This document shows positions 40,492 to 49,333 of a stretch of 52,970 nucleotides of DNA, one piece after another. How positions within the stretch are numbered: position 1 is the stretch's first letter; every line of letters starts with the position of its first letter. Source of the DNA: Thermoanaerobaculia bacterium. GTDB taxonomy: Bacteria; Acidobacteriota; Thermoanaerobaculia; Multivoradales; JAHEKO01. The DNA lies in the NCBI GenBank assembly GCA_945787635.1, contig CALZIK010000037.1:1-52970 (forward strand), in the 5' to 3' direction. The notes beneath the pieces are model-generated. The model ran no database searches and was not told the origin of the DNA. It saw nothing but the letters and a program-made list of their open reading frames with translations. The position numbers were made by a program, and so were the translations under genes.

Positions 40492-41211
40492 CTACTCGGC
40501 CACGTCGCTCGAGGCCATGTCGACGGTCACCATGAAGCCCGTGGTGCCGTTGAACTCGAATGCCTTGTCGCCGACTTTCCAGGCCTCGACCTCGTTGGGC
40601 ATCATCTTGAAGCCGCTGTTGCGGGGCGCGGCAAAGTAGGCGATGTTCTCGAGCACGCCGGTCTCACCGTCCATTCCAGGCCACTTGTTCAGAATCATGT
40701 GCGCATGCGTGCCGCCGGCAAGCTTGGCCTCGGCGCGATCCTCGGTCGCCATCCAATCGATCTCCTTGTCCTCGGCGATCTCGAACGACTTCCAGGTGAC
40801 CGGGAAGATGTGACCGAGAGCGGTCGCGACGCCGGCCTTCTGCGCATCGGACGTGCCCTTCTGGAAGGTCACGACCGCCCAGTCGGTCTCGCCGTCTTCC
40901 CAACTCTCTCCCAGGTCGCCGGCGACCCAGAACTTGACGCCCGCAAGATCGGTGTCACCGTGATGGCCTTCGTTGATCTTGTACGCCATGTTGAACTTGC
41001 AGAAATGGTCACCGCCGTGGTCCTCGTGGGATGCCGGCTCGGTGTTGAAGTAGCACTGGCAGAACATCGGACAGCTACAGGCTTCGATGACGGTGCCATT
41101 GAAGTGCCAGTCCATGTCCTCGGTGGCGAGGAGCATGGGCGACAGAACGAGCGCGAGAGTCACCATCAGCGCCGCACCACTGAAAAGGAAAACCGACTTT
41201 GAACGACTCAT
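40492..41211 (-). CDS. DUF1326 domain protein, exported or membrane-anchored
   Basis: A protein of 239 residues from ATG 41211, with GGAGGAAG before it. An N-terminal hydrophobic segment (about residues 6-28) may be a signal or anchor. The DUF1326 region follows, with WHFNGTVIEACSCPMFCQCY: four clustered cysteines in CSCPMFCQC, the feature that marks the family, plus HEDHGGDHFC. These could bind metal or form disulfides. The family has no assigned function. The C-terminal part (about 110-239) is a beta sandwich in most members. It is convergent with the M56 gene, with a strong hairpin between them. Confidence 0.88.
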   Translation of the reverse strand: MSRSKSVFLFSGAALMVTLALVLSPMLLATEDMDWHFNGTVIEACSCPMFCQCYFNTEPASHEDHGGDHFCKFNMAYKINEGHHGDTDLAGVKFWVAGDLGESWEDGETDWAVVTFQKGTSDAQKAGVATALGHIFPVTWKSFEIAEDKEIDWMATEDRAEAKLAGGTHAHMILNKWPGMDGETGVLENIAYFAAPRNSGFKMMPNEVEAWKVGDKAFEFNGTTGFMVTVDMASSDVAE

Positions 41212-41374
41212 GGGAACTTCCTCCTGCGGGTCGCACCCTTCTCGGGCGCCTCCACGCGATTTGGCGACAGAGACTCAGCGAGAGCCTTGTCAATTAGCTT
41301 TCGATCGAGGCCGCAGCCTACCGACCGGCTCGGCACCGGTCAAGCACGAATCTCCCGTCCGACTCGGGGTCGGC

Positions 41375-42106
41375 CTACTCCACTTCGGTGAAGATCTGCA
41401 GCGTCTTGTCCTTGACGCCGTCGGCGGCCTTGGCGGCCTGGCCTTCCGGCGAATTCAGAAAGGCATCCAGAGCCGCCATGTCCTCGACCTGCATGAGCAC
41501 GCCGGTGACCTTCGGATTCTGCTGGCTCTGGAAGGTCTTCACACTCGGAACGCCGTGCTCCGCGAACTCCTGACGCCGGCTGTCTTCGCCACGCCACGCG
41601 GCGAGCCAGCGCTCGGCATCCTCGACCTCGTGGGTCCCGATCACGAGAGTGCCCGCCATGCCCGGTGCCGGCCAGTCGCTGCTGTACATGTCGGCCGTGA
41701 TCTTCCACTCATCGTCGATCTTGCGCCAGAGCTCGAGAAACTTGCCGCGATCGACTTCGCTGCCGCCGGCGCTCAGCGCATACGTGCCGACGCGATGCCC
41801 GAGATCTCCGGCGGCCATCGCCTCAACGGTCTCGATCGTGACCGAAAGACCGGCGTCGAACATCGCCTGGAACTCCAGCGCGACGGCTTCGCGGCCTCGT
41901 CCTGTTGGCCCGTTGGGCGGCATCATTCGCGCGTCCTCGCTGTACAAACCGACGAGGGCTTCCATGTTCCGCGCGGTGAACGCCTCGCCCCAAGCCGCGG
42001 AACGCGCCGCAATCTCGGTACTCTCCTGCGCCACGGGCGGGGCACAGGCACTCCCCGCCGACAGAACCAGCAATCCGATCGGTGCAAACAACCTGAGTCT
42101 CGACAT
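41375..42106 (-). CDS. Lipoprotein with NTF2-fold (DUF4440-like) and ferredoxin-like domains
   Basis: A protein of 243 residues. GAAGGAGG lies before ATG 42106, and the signal peptide ends with a lipobox, SAGSAC. Residues 28-140 have the DUF4440/SnoaL-like NTF2 fold (AAWGEAFTARNMEALVGLYS, then TADMYSSDWP). Residues 145-243 look like an alpha/beta-barrel monomer of ferredoxin-like fold. There GTLVIGTHEVEDAERWLAAW resembles dimeric alpha-beta barrel domains. The two-fold fusion on a lipoprotein is uncommon. No catalytic residue is obvious; a binding role is possible. It is divergent from the HEAT/DUF4388 gene. Confidence 0.78.
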   Translation of the reverse strand: MSRLRLFAPIGLLVLSAGSACAPPVAQESTEIAARSAAWGEAFTARNMEALVGLYSEDARMMPPNGPTGRGREAVALEFQAMFDAGLSVTIETVEAMAAGDLGHRVGTYALSAGGSEVDRGKFLELWRKIDDEWKITADMYSSDWPAPGMAGTLVIGTHEVEDAERWLAAWRGEDSRRQEFAEHGVPSVKTFQSQQNPKVTGVLMQVEDMAALDAFLNSPEGQAAKAADGVKDKTLQIFTEVE

Positions 42107-42210
42107 CTGCTGCCTCCTTCGTTACTCCATCCCTCCGGGCCACGATTCATACCACCATTCTGTGGCCGGAACTAGCTTCGTCGACTATTAACAATGCGCT
42201 CTGTGTTGAT

Positions 42211-42248
42211 ACCTAACAGCCATTTCCACAGTTGGCTGGTAGGTTTTT
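42211..42248 (+). terminator. Terminator-like hairpin in the leader of the HEAT/DUF4388 operon
   Basis: ACCTAACAGCCA (42211-42222) pairs with TGGCTGGTAGGT (42233-42244) with one mismatch around a ten-base loop, followed by TTTTT. It points in the plus direction, but the neighbour upstream is divergent. It therefore has nothing to end except a transcript starting just before it. It may be an attenuator. A second hairpin (GCGC-ACCC with GGGCGC) follows at about 42257-42277, next to the ribosome site. Confidence 0.55.
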
Positions 42249-42297
42249 CCGGCATGGCGCACCCGCTTCTTGGGCGCGTCCGAAGGAGAACCCAAGC

Positions 42298-45009
42298 ATG
42301 TCCGCAGCCGGCGGCGACGCCGCCTCACCCAACCAAGCTATCCAGGGCAGCCCGGCCCTGCAGCTCGAGGACTACCTGAACGACACCCTCGCTCCTCTGC
42401 AGGTCGCGGACTCGGTGGTCGACTACCTGCTGCGGGAGCCCGAAGGGGCCAACCAGGTGATCCTGAGGTGGGCCGATCAGCAACTCAACATCAACCTGCA
42501 CGCCATCCCGATCTCGGATCTCCTCTATCACGCGCTCAAGAAGATACAGATCTTCGAAGATCTGGGGCTTGCCGACCCGGAGAGTATTCAGGGCTTGCTC
42601 GAAACAGCGGCGCGGCACGCGCGGTCCTTCTGCCCACAGGATGAGCTGGCCGACTTCGACGCCAACCTGGCCCGGCTACACGAGAACTCACGCATGCTCA
42701 AGACGGTCGAGCTCCTCCACCGGGCGGGCATGGAGTTCGACCCCGGGGCGGTCGAGCCCGAAGCCGAGGACGAGCCCGAGGATCTCGACGCTCTTCGCAG
42801 GAAGGCAGCCGACGCTCGGGCGCAAACGGCGGACAAGGCGAAGCACGAGGAGGCTGCGGCGCCGGATGAGGAGAAGGCAGAGGCCGAGGGCGAAGAGGAG
42901 TCGCACGCCCTTCCCTTCCCCGATCACCGCAGCGCCGCCCTTCTTGCCGAGCGGCGCAAGCAGCATCCCGATCTCGAGTCCATCCGCCAGGAGCAGGTCG
43001 CTCTGGGCCTCAAGAGGTTCTCGATGCTCGTGAGCACCCTGGAACGAGCCACGCAGCGGACGGAGAATGCGCAAGCGAATCCGTGGGTGACCCATCTGCT
43101 GAGCTCGGCCGCCATGGGAGCGCGCAACTACCAAGATTTTCGCGAGTACCTGGACCGGCTGAAAAAGCTCGGACTCCAGGACCTTCACATGGAGCAGCTG
43201 GTCCGGTCGGTCGCAGAGACTCTGCCTGACTGGTACCTCGAAGGAGATTCCCGCGCGCAACCCCAATCTGCAGCGACCGTGGCGATGGAGCGAATCGTCG
43301 ATCTCTCCGAACACGAAGCCGAGAAGTCGGAACGATTGAAGGAGATCGTCGTCACCGCGGTCGAGCACTTCAACCGCCGGCGCCTGGGCTCGGCGTTGAC
43401 CCTCTTCGAGCTCGCCGAGAGGCTCCTCGGATCGGGAGATCTGAGCTCGGTCTCCGAAAAGCAGATCCGCGCAAGCGGCAGATCCGAGTTACTCATGAGC
43501 CCGTTTCGAAAGTTCGTCGGCAACCCGGAGAAACACCCCCAGCTTCGCCGCGTGCTCAACTTCTTTCCGGATCTTCGAGTCGAAGGGCTGGTGCGCCGGC
43601 TGCTCAAAGAGCAGAACCGCAAGAACCGGCACCTCATCATGGATCTGCTCCGGATCCACGAGCGGGAGGCTCGTGAAGCGGTCGCCGAGCTGCTGATCTC
43701 TTCGACCACTCTGTCCGGTCGTGAGTGGCCCTGGTTTTTTGTGCGCAACTTGATCCGCATTCTGCGCGAAGTCCCGGCCGGAGCCGATGCCGTGTCGGAG
43801 TTCGAGCTCGATGCCGTGGTCAGCTATGCCGATCCGGTGCACGCGATCCAGGTGGTACGCGAGGCGGTGGCGTATCTCGGCACGGTCGCGCATCCGAAGG
43901 CCATCCAAGCTCTCATCCGGCTCTTCCACTCCTACCGCGACATGTCGACGGGCCTGAGAAAGGGCGCGGGCACTGACCTCGCGAAGATCCAGTCGCTCGC
44001 GCTCACCTACCTGCTGCGCGCGGACAGTCCGCACGCGAGAGCGACGGCACTGGATGCGATCCTGGTCGATTCCCGCCAATCTCCGGAGAGCTTTCAACTG
44101 CTGAGCGTCCTCGGGGGCGTCAACCTGGCAGCCGACCGGCACACGCTAGACCGGCTCCTTCGGACGACTCGACTACGCCTGCCCGGTCAAGGCCTGGTGG
44201 GCACTCTGCAGACCCTGCGCATGCAGTTGCCCCGGAGCGGCTGGATGGGAAGAATCCGCGGATTCGGCGCCACCAAGGAGACTTCGGTTCAGTCCCTGAT
44301 CCAGGCGCTCGCGGGAACACCGACTCCGGAGGTCAACGAAATCCTCGGTCAGATCGAAGAGCTCGCTCCCACAGAGAGCCTCGTCAGGCTCGCCAGGAAA
44401 ACCAGAAGCAGCCTGGAAGAGAAGTCGTTCGACATCGATCCGGCGTCCGAGGCCATCCTCTCGGGCGATCTCGAGGTCTTCGGTCTCCCCAGCATCATCC
44501 AGTCCCTGAACTACAACGAGGCTTCGGGGACCTTGGTCATCGAAGCGAAGCAGTCCAGCCGTAGAGCGGCCGTTCGCCTCCTGCACGGGCGCTTCGTCGA
44601 CGCGAAAGCGGGAAGCCTGCGCGGCACCGACGCCTTCTACCTGCTCATGGAGCGACCGCTGGTGTCGAGCTTCCGGTTCATCGCCGACACCCGGCAGCAG
44701 ACCGCGAAGAATCCACAAGAGCTCAAAGCACTTCTCTTCGAGGGAATGCGGCGACGGGACGAGTTCGAGCGGCTGCGCCTTCTGGTCCCCGATGAATCGC
44801 TTCTCGAGCCTTCCGGCGGCGAGCCGACCCTACCGATCGACGAGCGCGGCAGCAGCTTCGGAAACCGCCTCTGGGCGGCGATCGAAAACGGTGGCCAGAC
44901 CGCCGCCGCGCTCGAGACCACCGACCTTGCCGACCCCTACAGGATCCGCAAGCTCCTCGCCCATTGGATCGAGGTGGGAAACCTCTCGATCGCGGAGCCG
45001 GCCGCCTAG
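42298..45009 (+). CDS. HEAT-repeat protein with C-terminal DUF4388 (PATAN-type) domain
   Basis: A protein of 903 residues from ATG 42298, with GAAGGAG 11 bases before it. The first 250 residues are helical with a low-complexity Glu/Ala stretch (about 155-205). Residues 280-720 are a long helical array with HEAT-like repeats (ALTYLLRADSPHARATALDA; SALTLFELAERLLGSGD). The domain LSGDLEVFGLPSIIQSLNYN plus GTLVIEAKQSSRRAAVRLLH at about residues 720-800 fits DUF4388, a small module often found with response regulators, DGCs and chemotaxis-like systems. It has no membrane segment. It is transcribed 26 bases before the GGDEF-EAL gene and so probably helps or regulates c-di-GMP signalling. This link is inference. 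Confidence 0.85.
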   Translation: MSAAGGDAASPNQAIQGSPALQLEDYLNDTLAPLQVADSVVDYLLREPEGANQVILRWADQQLNINLHAIPISDLLYHALKKIQIFEDLGLADPESIQGLLETAARHARSFCPQDELADFDANLARLHENSRMLKTVELLHRAGMEFDPGAVEPEAEDEPEDLDALRRKAADARAQTADKAKHEEAAAPDEEKAEAEGEEESHALPFPDHRSAALLAERRKQHPDLESIRQEQVALGLKRFSMLVSTLERATQRTENAQANPWVTHLLSSAAMGARNYQDFREYLDRLKKLGLQDLHMEQLVRSVAETLPDWYLEGDSRAQPQSAATVAMERIVDLSEHEAEKSERLKEIVVTAVEHFNRRRLGSALTLFELAERLLGSGDLSSVSEKQIRASGRSELLMSPFRKFVGNPEKHPQLRRVLNFFPDLRVEGLVRRLLKEQNRKNRHLIMDLLRIHEREAREAVAELLISSTTLSGREWPWFFVRNLIRILREVPAGADAVSEFELDAVVSYADPVHAIQVVREAVAYLGTVAHPKAIQALIRLFHSYRDMSTGLRKGAGTDLAKIQSLALTYLLRADSPHARATALDAILVDSRQSPESFQLLSVLGGVNLAADRHTLDRLLRTTRLRLPGQGLVGTLQTLRMQLPRSGWMGRIRGFGATKETSVQSLIQALAGTPTPEVNEILGQIEELAPTESLVRLARKTRSSLEEKSFDIDPASEAILSGDLEVFGLPSIIQSLNYNEASGTLVIEAKQSSRRAAVRLLHGRFVDAKAGSLRGTDAFYLLMERPLVSSFRFIADTRQQTAKNPQELKALLFEGMRRRDEFERLRLLVPDESLLEPSGGEPTLPIDERGSSFGNRLWAAIENGGQTAAALETTDLADPYRIRKLLAHWIEVGNLSIAEPAA

Positions 45010-45035
45010 GCCTTGCTCCCGAGGACCGTTCGTAG

Positions 45036-47111
45036 ATGCCGTTGAGCCGTCTGCCCGACGTTTCGCAGCCCATGGCCCTGGGCGATGCCACCGATGTCTC
45101 CCAAGGTGACTTCGAGTCCGAACTCCAACCTCAAGGCTTGTACCGGCGCCAATCGAGCTGGCGCGAGGCCTGGAACGACCTTCTCTGCTCGGGACTCGAG
45201 CCCGATCAGGCCGACTTTTCCGCGGCGCGACAGATTCGCAACGTCAATCTGACGCTGTTGCTCATGATCGCCTTCGGCGGTTTGTTCGCCGCCGGTGCCT
45301 GGCTGCTCTCACTCCGCGCCGCGGCCGTGGGCGCTCTCGCGACAACACTGTTTGCCGGCCTCAACATGTACGGATTGCGTCGGCTGGGCCTGCCGCGCCT
45401 CTCGGCGCATCTGACCGTGGCGATCTTCTTTCTCTCGGTTCTCTCCTTGAATGTCTACAGCGGGGGCTTTTCGGATACCAGCTCGAGTTGGTACCTCGCC
45501 GTACCGCTGCTCGCCGGCCTCCTGATCGGTCTTCGACCGGCTTGGGGCTGGACGGCCGTCGTGTCGGCAAGCGGCTTGGGCCTGTGGGCACTGCCACACT
45601 GGGGAATCGAGCTTGCCAGCCGAGTTCCAGCGGAGCTCTGGCACGTCCAGGCCCTGGCGCATCGTCTGGCAATTCTCGCCGGCATCGGCCTCCTGCTGAC
45701 GCTCTTTCTCGCGGGTCAGCGAAAAGCCGAGGACGAGATTCGCGGCCTGGCGTTCAACGACCCGTTGACCGGCCTGCAGAATCGCAAGTCGTTCAGCGAC
45801 TCGCTGGCCGAAGCGCTCGAGAGCGCCAATCGCAAGAACCAGTGTCTGGCGCTGCTGTTCATCGACCTCGATCGATTCAAGGAGTACAACGACACGCTCG
45901 GCCACGCCGCCGGTGATCAGATCTTGCGCTGGGTCGCCGAGGTCCTGCAGAGCCAGATTCGCTCCAACGACCTGATGGCCACGCCGAGCTCGGGTGAGAT
46001 CGCGATCTCCCGGTTGGGCGGCGACGAGTTCACCGTCGTCCTGAGCGACATAGGCTCGAAACAGCGCGCGGCCCAGGCCGCCAAGCGACTGCTCGATTCG
46101 CTGTGCTCACCGGTAACGATCGGCGGCGTCGAGATCTTCGTCAGCGCGTCGATCGGCGTCGCGGTGTTTCCCGAGGACGGCCGCGACGTCGAGACCCTGC
46201 TGCGCCGCGCGGACGCCGGCATGTACAGCGCCAAGCAGCGCGGCGGCAACAGCTTCGAGTTCTTCGCGCCCTGGATGAACGAGGCCAGTCTGCGGCGCAT
46301 CTTCGTCGAGAACCGGCTGCGCCGGGCAACCGCTCGCAACGAGATCTCGGTCGTCTACCAACCTCTCTTCGACGCGAGGAGTGGACGCGTCGTCGCGGCC
46401 GAGGTCCTCGCCCGTTGGCAAAGCCCGTCGATGGGCGAGGTCACGCCTACCGAGTTCATTCCGATCGCCGAGGATGCGGCGCCGTTGATCGTAGACATCG
46501 GCGATTGGGTACTCACCGAGGCGCTGGCCCAACTCGGCAGGTGGCATCGCGCGGGGCTGCCGCGAATCCGGATGTCGGTCAACTTCGCCGCGGCGCAGCT
46601 GCGTCAACTTCGCAGCTTCGACACGGTATGCCGGCTGCTCGAGGACGTCGATCTCGAAAGCCGCTTTCTCGAGCTGGAAGTCACCGAGAGAATCGTACTC
46701 TCCGCCGATGAGCCGGCCATGGAGGACTTGCGTCGACTCCGCCGTCATGGCGTCGGAGTCGCCCTGGACGACTTCGGCACCGGAAGCGCCTCGCTCTCCT
46801 ATCTCCGGCAGCTACCTCTCACTCGGGTCAAGATCGATCGCTCCTTCGTCTGCGCGGTGACCTCCGACCCGAGGGAAGCACACCTGACCAGCGCGATCGT
46901 CGCGATGGCGAAGAGCCTGGGCCTCGCGGTGGTCGCCGAAGGCGTCGAGTCCGAGCCTCAAGCGGAGTACCTAAGGACGATCGGCTGCGACGAGCTCCAG
47001 GGCTTTCACCTCGGCCGGCCCATCCGAGCCGACGAGTTCACCGAGCTTCTGGGCCGCAACCAGCGGCTTCACGGCGATGCCACCCCTCGCTCCGCCGCCG
47101 GCGCCGTCTGA
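45036..47111 (+). CDS. Membrane GGDEF-EAL protein (c-di-GMP synthesis/breakdown)
   Basis: A protein of 691 residues. An N-terminal soluble stretch (1-65) is followed by about six membrane segments (68-235). The GGDEF domain is intact (FIDLDRFKEYNDTLGH; catalytic GGDEF at 328-332). No RxxD inhibitory site precedes it. The EAL domain has EVL at 456-458 in place of EAL, plus VNFAAAQLR, LDDFGTGSASLSYLR and IDRSFV, and the DDFGTG catalytic loop is intact. EVL is a frequent functional variant, so both activities are possible. The 26-base gap after the HEAT/DUF4388 gene argues for a shared transcript. No ligand-binding sensor fold is visible besides the membrane part. Confidence 0.95.
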   Translation: MPLSRLPDVSQPMALGDATDVSQGDFESELQPQGLYRRQSSWREAWNDLLCSGLEPDQADFSAARQIRNVNLTLLLMIAFGGLFAAGAWLLSLRAAAVGALATTLFAGLNMYGLRRLGLPRLSAHLTVAIFFLSVLSLNVYSGGFSDTSSSWYLAVPLLAGLLIGLRPAWGWTAVVSASGLGLWALPHWGIELASRVPAELWHVQALAHRLAILAGIGLLLTLFLAGQRKAEDEIRGLAFNDPLTGLQNRKSFSDSLAEALESANRKNQCLALLFIDLDRFKEYNDTLGHAAGDQILRWVAEVLQSQIRSNDLMATPSSGEIAISRLGGDEFTVVLSDIGSKQRAAQAAKRLLDSLCSPVTIGGVEIFVSASIGVAVFPEDGRDVETLLRRADAGMYSAKQRGGNSFEFFAPWMNEASLRRIFVENRLRRATARNEISVVYQPLFDARSGRVVAAEVLARWQSPSMGEVTPTEFIPIAEDAAPLIVDIGDWVLTEALAQLGRWHRAGLPRIRMSVNFAAAQLRQLRSFDTVCRLLEDVDLESRFLELEVTERIVLSADEPAMEDLRRLRRHGVGVALDDFGTGSASLSYLRQLPLTRVKIDRSFVCAVTSDPREAHLTSAIVAMAKSLGLAVVAEGVESEPQAEYLRTIGCDELQGFHLGRPIRADEFTELLGRNQRLHGDATPRSAAGAV

Positions 47112-47286
47112 GTCGGGCCCCGGCGGGAACCGATTCTCGGCCGGCGAGACGTTGCTCGGCAGAATGGGCCGAACTTTGCACTGTCTGGCCCTGAGGCCGA
47201 TCGACTGTTAACCTCGGCCGCGAGCGAGGGCGCGACCCTCTCCTGAGCCTCCCGTCGGACACTCCCCCGTTTCCCAAGAAAGCTCG

Positions 47287-49212
47287 ATGCCTTATCTAGA
47301 GTGGCTGGTGCCGACCAGCATATTCCTGCTGCTGTGCCTGTCCTCGCACCGGATCGGTCGCTACTTCGTCGGCGCCCGACTGCCGCTGATCACCGGTTTT
47401 CTGGCGGCGGGAATCCTGATTGGACCCTTCGTGCTCGGATTGGTGAAGACCGAGGGCCTGGCGGGGCTTCGTTTTGTCGACGAAGCCGCGCTCGCTTTCA
47501 TCGCGCTTGCCGCCGGCGCCGAGCTGCACATCAGGGAGCTGCGCAGCCGCCTGAGGAGCATCGGGTGGATCACCTTCGGTCTGGTGAGCATCACTCTTAC
47601 CGCCGGCGCTGCCGCCGTGATGATGTTCGCGGATCAGATTCCCTTCATCGCGGGCCTGGGTTCGCCCGGCCGGCTCGCGGTGGCGCTTCTCGCCGGCTCG
47701 GTGCTGGTAGCCCGGTCGCCGTCGTCGGCGATCGCGGTGGTCAACGAGCTGCGCGCACGCGGACCGTTCACCAAAAGCGTGCTCGGCGTGACCGTCGTCA
47801 TGGACGTCGTCGTGATTGTCATCTTCGCGCTCAACACGTCGATCGCCGGCGTGCTGCTGACCGACGTCGGCTTTCGACCCGGCATGATCGCCATGGTGCT
47901 GGCCGAGGTCTTCGCCTCGATTCTCGCCGGGATCCTCGTCGGTCGACTGATCCCCTGGTTAACTCGACTCCCCGCGCCGGGCTGGGTGAGAAGCCTTGCT
48001 CTGCTCGCCGCCGGCTACGCGGTCTTCTCCGGCGCCGAGGCTCTGCGCCACGGGTCCGCCGAGCGGCTCGGAGTCGAGATCTTTCTCGAGCCGCTCTTGA
48101 TCTGCATGGTGGCGGGCTTTACGATCGCCAACTTCTCGGATCGCCGGACCAGCTTCGAGCGCGTGCTTGACGAGACCGGGCCGGGCGTCTATGTCGCCTT
48201 CTTCACGCTGGCTGGCGCATCGCTCGAGTTCGACACCCTGATCGGCACCTGGAAGGTGGCTCTCGCGCTGTTCGCGGTTCGATTCGCCGCGGTTTTTCTC
48301 GGGGCCTTCCTGGGCGGATGGGCAGGTGGCGACCCCTTGCGGCTCAATCGCCTCGGCGGACTGGCGTTTATCACCCAGGCCGGAATCGGGCTCGGGCTCG
48401 CCAAGGAGGTGGCGGTCGAGTTCCCCCCATGGGGCGGCTCATTCGCCACGATGATGATCGCGGTGATCGTCATCAATCAAATCGTCGGCCCGCCGCTCTT
48501 CAAGCTGGCTCTTCATCTCGCCGGCGAAGCTCACGTCAAAGCCGGCAAGCACGATCTCCGGGGAATCCCGCTGGCCATGATCTTCGGTCTCGAGACCGAA
48601 TCGCTGGCGCTGGCCCGCCAGCTCAGCCGGCACGGTTGGCAAGCGAAGATCGTCACCCGGCGCCGAGAGCGACTCGAGGCGGTCGAACAGGACGACATCG
48701 AGATCGCCGTGGTGCCGAATCTGTCGGTCGAAGAGCTCAAGAACGCCGGCGCGGGCAAGGCGCGCGCGTTCGTCGCCTTGATGTCCGAGGACGACAACTA
48801 CACGGTCTGCGAAGCCGCCTACGAGCACTTCGGGACCCGAATCGTCGTGGCGCGCTCGACCGACCACGCACAATGGCCTCGCCTGCAGGCCCTGGGCGCC
48901 TCGATCGTCGATCCCGGCGTGGCCATGGTCGGACTGCTCGATCACCTGGTCCGATCCCCGGCCGTCGGCGCCATGGTGCTCGACGCCGAGTCGGACCAGG
49001 ACATCGTCGATCTCGAGATTTCGAGCCCCGATCTCGACGGCGTGGCGCTGCGCGATGTCCACCTTCCGCTCGATACCCTGGTGCTCTCGGTTCACCGAGA
49101 CGGCGCCAATCTGATTTCGCACGGCTACACGGAACTGCGCCACGGTGACGTCGTCACGGTCATGGGCAGCCGGGCAAGCCTCGACGAGGTCGAGCTCAAG
49201 TTCGCGGCCTAG
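47287..49212 (+). CDS. CPA2-type cation:proton antiporter with TrkA-like C-terminus
   Basis: A protein of 641 residues. The first 420 hold about 12 membrane segments of the CPA2 (KefB/TrkA-linked) family, including LITGFLAAGILIGPFVLG and the core TVVMDVVVIVIFALN with its aspartate. The cytoplasmic part has a TrkA-N-like Rossmann fold (about 420-545) and a TrkA-C-like domain (about 555-641). The nucleotide motif is altered: GLETES in place of GxGxxG, so NAD binding is doubtful. It should exchange Na+ or K+ for protons. ATG 47287 has no strong ribosome site. It is a single gene with no accessory KefF/KefG partner. Confidence 0.93.
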   Translation: MPYLEWLVPTSIFLLLCLSSHRIGRYFVGARLPLITGFLAAGILIGPFVLGLVKTEGLAGLRFVDEAALAFIALAAGAELHIRELRSRLRSIGWITFGLVSITLTAGAAAVMMFADQIPFIAGLGSPGRLAVALLAGSVLVARSPSSAIAVVNELRARGPFTKSVLGVTVVMDVVVIVIFALNTSIAGVLLTDVGFRPGMIAMVLAEVFASILAGILVGRLIPWLTRLPAPGWVRSLALLAAGYAVFSGAEALRHGSAERLGVEIFLEPLLICMVAGFTIANFSDRRTSFERVLDETGPGVYVAFFTLAGASLEFDTLIGTWKVALALFAVRFAAVFLGAFLGGWAGGDPLRLNRLGGLAFITQAGIGLGLAKEVAVEFPPWGGSFATMMIAVIVINQIVGPPLFKLALHLAGEAHVKAGKHDLRGIPLAMIFGLETESLALARQLSRHGWQAKIVTRRRERLEAVEQDDIEIAVVPNLSVEELKNAGAGKARAFVALMSEDDNYTVCEAAYEHFGTRIVVARSTDHAQWPRLQALGASIVDPGVAMVGLLDHLVRSPAVGAMVLDAESDQDIVDLEISSPDLDGVALRDVHLPLDTLVLSVHRDGANLISHGYTELRHGDVVTVMGSRASLDEVELKFAA

Positions 49213-49248
49213 CGCCGCGAGGCCCAGTCGAGCGGAGCGGCCAGGTGC

Positions 49249-49315
49249 TATGATCTCCGCGCTCTCGACAACGTGGAGATGGGAGAGAACGGTCCTCCGG
49301 GGAGGAGTACCGTTC
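49249..49315 (+). promoter_or_regulatory. Likely promoter and hairpin leader of the 49334 gene
   Basis: TATGAT at 49249-49254 would be the -10. In the leader, GAACGGT (49287-49293) pairs with ACCGTTC (49309-49315), with an inner TCCTCC/GGAGGA pairing. The ribosome site AAAGGAG (49322-49328) lies just after the hairpin and stays free. Confidence 0.5.
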
Positions 49316-49333
49316 AAGCAGAAAGGAGTTCCC

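Noticed and set aside
42107-42297. GEMM c-di-GMP riboswitch before the HEAT/DUF4388 operon
   Set aside because: The conserved aptamer blocks are not visible. Only the terminator-like hairpin is supported.
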